Part shown: positions 61,654 to 64,000 of the stretch, piece by piece
How the letters are laid out: every line of letters begins with the position of its first letter
Numbering within the stretch: the stretch's first letter is position 1
NCBI RefSeq assembly: GCF_003610235.1
Contig: NZ_RAPR01000001.1
Coordinates: 7,998,001 to 8,062,000 of the forward strand
DNA from: Catellatospora citrea
GTDB taxonomy: Bacteria; Actinomycetota; Actinomycetes; Mycobacteriales; Micromonosporaceae
DNA length: 64,000 bases
Direction: 5' to 3'
The notes under the pieces: model-generated
What the model saw: the letters and a program-made list of their open reading frames with translations, nothing else
What the model was told of the DNA's origin: nothing
Database searches by the model: none
Program-made: the position numbers and the translations under genes

Positions 61654-62850
61654 CTACGCCGTCGCCCTGACGACCGGGCCCGCCGCCGCACGGTCCGGTG
61701 CGACGCGGTGGCGCAGGGTCGGCACGCCGAGCATCGGGTTCGCCACGCCCCAGGCCGCGCCCTTGCAGATCATTTCCTTGTACGCGGCGGCGAGCCGCCC
61801 GGTGAGCACGGCCGACACGGCACGGTCGTCGGCGGTGACGTACTGGATCAGGCCTTCCTTACGGCCGAGCGAGATGCACTGGTTGAAGTAGCGCAGGTGC
61901 GCGGTGGGGAGCTTGCCGCCGGTCAGGCGCGCCGCGATGGCGTCGGCGGCCTGCCATGCCATCGGGGTCCCCGAGGCGCACGACATCCGCAGCGGCTTGT
62001 CCCCGGCGCCCATCGCCATGGCCGCGTCGCCGACCGCGTACAGGTCCGGGTGCGAGACCGAGCGCATGGTCCCGTCGACCACGATCTGACCGGTGCCGGT
62101 GACCTCCAGGGCGGTCGCCTGCGCGATCGGGTGGACCGCGAAACCGGTGGTCCACACGGTGACCGCGGCCGGGATGGCCCTGCCGTCGGCGGTGGCGACG
62201 TGGTCGGCGGCGACGGCGCTGACGGCGGCGTGCTCGTACGCGGTGATCCCGAGCTTGCCGAAGACCTTGCCGAGGTGGTCGCGGCCCTTGGGGGAGAGCC
62301 AGTCGCCGAGGCCGCCGCGAGCGGCGAGCGCGACGTCGAGGTCGGGGCGGGCCTCGGCGATCTCGGTCGCGGCCTCCAGGCCGGTGAGGCCGCCGCCGAC
62401 GACGAGCACGGTCTGTCCGGCGTCGAGGCGGGCCAGGCGCTCGCGCAGCCGGAGTGCCCCGGGGCGGCCGGCGATCTCGTAGGCGTGTTCGGCGGTTCCG
62501 GGCACGCCCTGGGCGTTCCAGCCGCTGCCGAGGGCGTAGACGAGGGTGTCGTAGGCGAGTTCGTCGGCGCCGTTCGCGTCGGTGACGGCCACGGTCTTGC
62601 GGTCGACGTCGACTGCGGTGACCTTCGCGAGCCGCAGTTGGACGCCGGTGCCCGCGAACATCTCGGTGAACGGCCGGGGCTTGAGGTCCTGGCCGACCGC
62701 GAGCTGGTGCATGCGGACGCGTTCGACGAAGTCGGGCTCGGCGTTGACCAGGGTGATGGCGACGTCGTCGCGGTGCAGCCGCTTGGCGAGGCGGCCGGCG
62801 GCGATCGCGCCGGTGTATCCGGCGCCGAGGACGATGATGCGGTGCTGCAT
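61654..62850 (-). CDS. FAD-dependent NAD(P)H oxidoreductase (NDH-2-like)
   Basis: 398 aa. N-terminal FAD motif VLGAGYTGAIAA and, at about 150, the NAD(P) motif LVVGGGLTGLEAA. Second FAD motif VGDAAMAMG near the C-terminus (about 275). It resembles NDH-2/AIF-type single-subunit quinone reductases. No C-terminal membrane helix, so a soluble or peripheral enzyme. It lies 92 bases after the ECF41 sigma gene on the same strand; such oxidoreductases are usual ECF41 targets. Confidence 0.9.
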   Translation of the reverse strand: MQHRIIVLGAGYTGAIAAGRLAKRLHRDDVAITLVNAEPDFVERVRMHQLAVGQDLKPRPFTEMFAGTGVQLRLAKVTAVDVDRKTVAVTDANGADELAYDTLVYALGSGWNAQGVPGTAEHAYEIAGRPGALRLRERLARLDAGQTVLVVGGGLTGLEAATEIAEARPDLDVALAARGGLGDWLSPKGRDHLGKVFGKLGITAYEHAAVSAVAADHVATADGRAIPAAVTVWTTGFAVHPIAQATALEVTGTGQIVVDGTMRSVSHPDLYAVGDAAMAMGAGDKPLRMSCASGTPMAWQAADAIAARLTGGKLPTAHLRYFNQCISLGRKEGLIQYVTADDRAVSAVLTGRLAAAYKEMICKGAAWGVANPMLGVPTLRHRVAPDRAAAGPVVRATA

Positions 62851-62918
62851 GTTCCTACTCCTGTCCGTCGCGGGTTCGCCTCTTGAACCGGGCGGCCCGC
62901 CGTTTCCTGACAGGTATC

Positions 62919-62938
62919 GCTGTGAAGCACCTCACAGC
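62919..62938. promoter_or_regulatory. CRP-type palindrome or weak terminator
   Basis: GCTGTGA-AGCACC-TCACAGC contains a perfect TGTGA-N6-TCACA, the CRP/GlxR consensus, about 70 bases upstream of the oxidoreductase start. It also lies four bases after the sigma-factor stop and could fold as a hairpin (7-bp stem), but no U-tract follows. Confidence 0.5.
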
Positions 62939-62942
62939 GTGG

Positions 62943-63887
62943 TCAGAATGCGTTGAACAGGGGTTTTCCGTGGTCGACCGTCGCCCAGTGCGCGGTCGCG
63001 CGGGCGAGTTTGTCAGGGTTGACCTGGTTGCGGAACGCGGCGATGCCCTCGGCGGTGACCTCCAGGCACATGATGCCGACGACCCTGCCGTCCAGGACCG
63101 CGACCACCGCCGGGTCGCCGTTGGCGGTCGAGGCGTAGACCTCCGGCGAGCCGCCGACGATCGCGCGTTTGGCCTCGGCCGGCCGGAACAGGCCCCACAG
63201 GAACTTCGCGACCGCGACCGCGCCCTCGAACGCCCTGGCGCGGGCGGGGACCTTGCCGCCGCCGTCGCCGATCGCGATGGCGTCGGCGGTGAGCAGCCGC
63301 ACCAGCGGCTCCGTCCGGCCGCTGGTGGCGGCCGCCAGGAACTCTTCGACGATGCGCCGGGCGGCGGCCTCGTCGATCTCGGTGCGGGACCTGCCGTCCG
63401 CGACGTGCTTCTTGGCGCGGTGGAAGATCTGCTGGCTGGCGGCCTCGGTGAGGTCGAGGATCTCGGCGATCTCCCGGTGCGGGTAGTCGAAGGCCTCGCG
63501 CAGCACGTACACGGCGCGCTCGTTGGGGGACAGGCGCTCCAGGAGGGTGAGGACCGCGTAGGAGACCGACTCGCGCTGTTCGGCGGTGTCGGCGGGGCCG
63601 AGCATCGGGTCGCCGCCGAGCAGCGGCTCGGGCAGCCACTCGCCCACGTAGGACTCGCGGCGCGCCCGGGCCGAGGTGAGCTGGTTGAGGCACAGGTTGG
63701 TGAGGACCTTGGTCAGCCAGGCCTCGGGGACCTCGATACGGTCGACGTCGGTGGCCTGCCAGCGCAGGAACGTCTCCTGCACGGCGTCCTCCGCCTCCGC
63801 GGCGGAGCCGAGCAGGCGGTAGGCCACGGCCTCCAGGCGGGGCCTGGCGGCCTCGAACCGGTCGACGTCTTCCGCGGTCAACGGCAT
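62943..63887 (-). CDS. sigJ: ECF41-type RNA polymerase sigma factor (SigJ-like)
   Basis: 314 aa. Region 2 (LEAVAYRLLGSAAEAEDAVQETFLRWQ) and region 4 (LSPNERAVYVLREAFDYPHREIAEILDLTEAASQQIFHRAKKH, residues about 118-160) are typical. The C-terminal SnoaL-like extension (about 175-314) contains the ECF41 landmarks DGGGK and NPDKL; WLPEP links the domains. In this group the extension takes the place of an anti-sigma factor. The adjacent oxidoreductase is the likely target. Confidence 0.93.
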   Translation of the reverse strand: MPLTAEDVDRFEAARPRLEAVAYRLLGSAAEAEDAVQETFLRWQATDVDRIEVPEAWLTKVLTNLCLNQLTSARARRESYVGEWLPEPLLGGDPMLGPADTAEQRESVSYAVLTLLERLSPNERAVYVLREAFDYPHREIAEILDLTEAASQQIFHRAKKHVADGRSRTEIDEAAARRIVEEFLAAATSGRTEPLVRLLTADAIAIGDGGGKVPARARAFEGAVAVAKFLWGLFRPAEAKRAIVGGSPEVYASTANGDPAVVAVLDGRVVGIMCLEVTAEGIAAFRNQVNPDKLARATAHWATVDHGKPLFNAF

Positions 63888-63942
63888 GGCCCGATCCTAG
63901 CCAGCGGCAGGACCGGGCCGCCGCGACGGGCATGCCGCCTTG

Positions 63943-64000
63943 TCAGAGCCAGCCGTGGCGGGCGGCGTGATAGGCCAGGCCGGGGCGGGTGTCGACGCGG
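63943..64000 (-). CDS. 3' end of a gene truncated by the window edge
   Basis: The last 18 codons read RVDTRPGLAYHAARHGWL and then TGA. The ending looks like the helix end of a regulator with a LuxR-type DNA-binding domain, but this is weak; only the C-terminus is visible. Confidence 0.35.
   Translation of the reverse strand, partial: RVDTRPGLAYHAARHGWL

Noticed and set aside
1..64000. tRNA/rRNA genes, CRISPR arrays, integrases, transposases
   Set aside because: None seen. The repeats found are FnIII/CBM modules, the 256-bp block and the 402-bp block; none has spacer periodicity or terminal inverted repeats of an insertion sequence.

Overview
The window is high-GC DNA with strong G/C preference at third codon positions, many GTG starts, leaderless-looking promoters and actinobacterial families: SigE-type ECF factors, CU044_5270-type partners, GPP34 and questin-oxidase-like proteins, an ECF41/SigJ factor and SnoaL-like enzymes. 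It looks like a chromosomal accessory or arm region of a filamentous actinomycete. Micromonosporaceae is my best guess, but that is inference from gene content. I saw no rRNA, tRNA, CRISPR array, integrase or transposase.

Layout. 1-2.5 kb: a truncated cell-surface protein, an APH-type kinase, a small orphan protein and a DksA/TraR zinc-finger protein. 2.6-7.8 kb: three successive ECF sigma factors, each overlapping a single-pass or double-pass membrane partner gene (SigE-type plus propeller-like protein; SigE-type plus membrane protein; ECF plus CU044_5270-like). 7.9-11.3 kb: a large secreted subtilase. 11.4-20.3 kb: a mixed set with a YcaQ-type glycosylase, CMD protein, acetyltransferases, questin-oxidase-like protein, RHH regulator with a GPP34 protein, MarR with a divergent NAD(P)-binding protein, di-Mop protein, a diverged LspA, STAS protein and double-DUF427 protein. 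20.5-23.2 kb: a membrane protein fused to a GH5 endoglycoceramidase-like domain.

25.6-41.8 kb is a carbohydrate locus. A leftward cluster encodes two CUT1 permeases, a solute-binding lipoprotein, a GH36 alpha-galactosidase and a ROK regulator. Divergent from it lie four secreted DUF4832-family proteins in tandem. Three of these genes are intact (two carry FnIII modules plus a C-terminal beta-sandwich module, one carries two CBM35-like modules) and one has a single-base frameshift. I think these are uncharacterised glycan hydrolases that feed the uptake operon. Supporting points are the shared intergenic region, the secretion signals, the carbohydrate-binding modules and two Glu residues conserved in all copies.

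41.8-48.2 kb holds membrane proteins paired with PadR and GntR regulators, and an epoxide hydrolase divergent from a MarR regulator with a clear operator. 48.2-52.1 kb contains a 402-bp direct repeat. Each copy carries a 48-aa ORF too short for ordinary gene calling, with a terminator hairpin and a conserved leader. Four genes lie between the copies. 52.2-59.1 kb has a DUF4132 pair and a second large subtilase. 59.3-64 kb has a SUKH protein, a TauE permease, and an FAD oxidoreductase next to an ECF41/SigJ sigma factor with a CRP-type palindrome between them. A truncated gene lies at the right edge.
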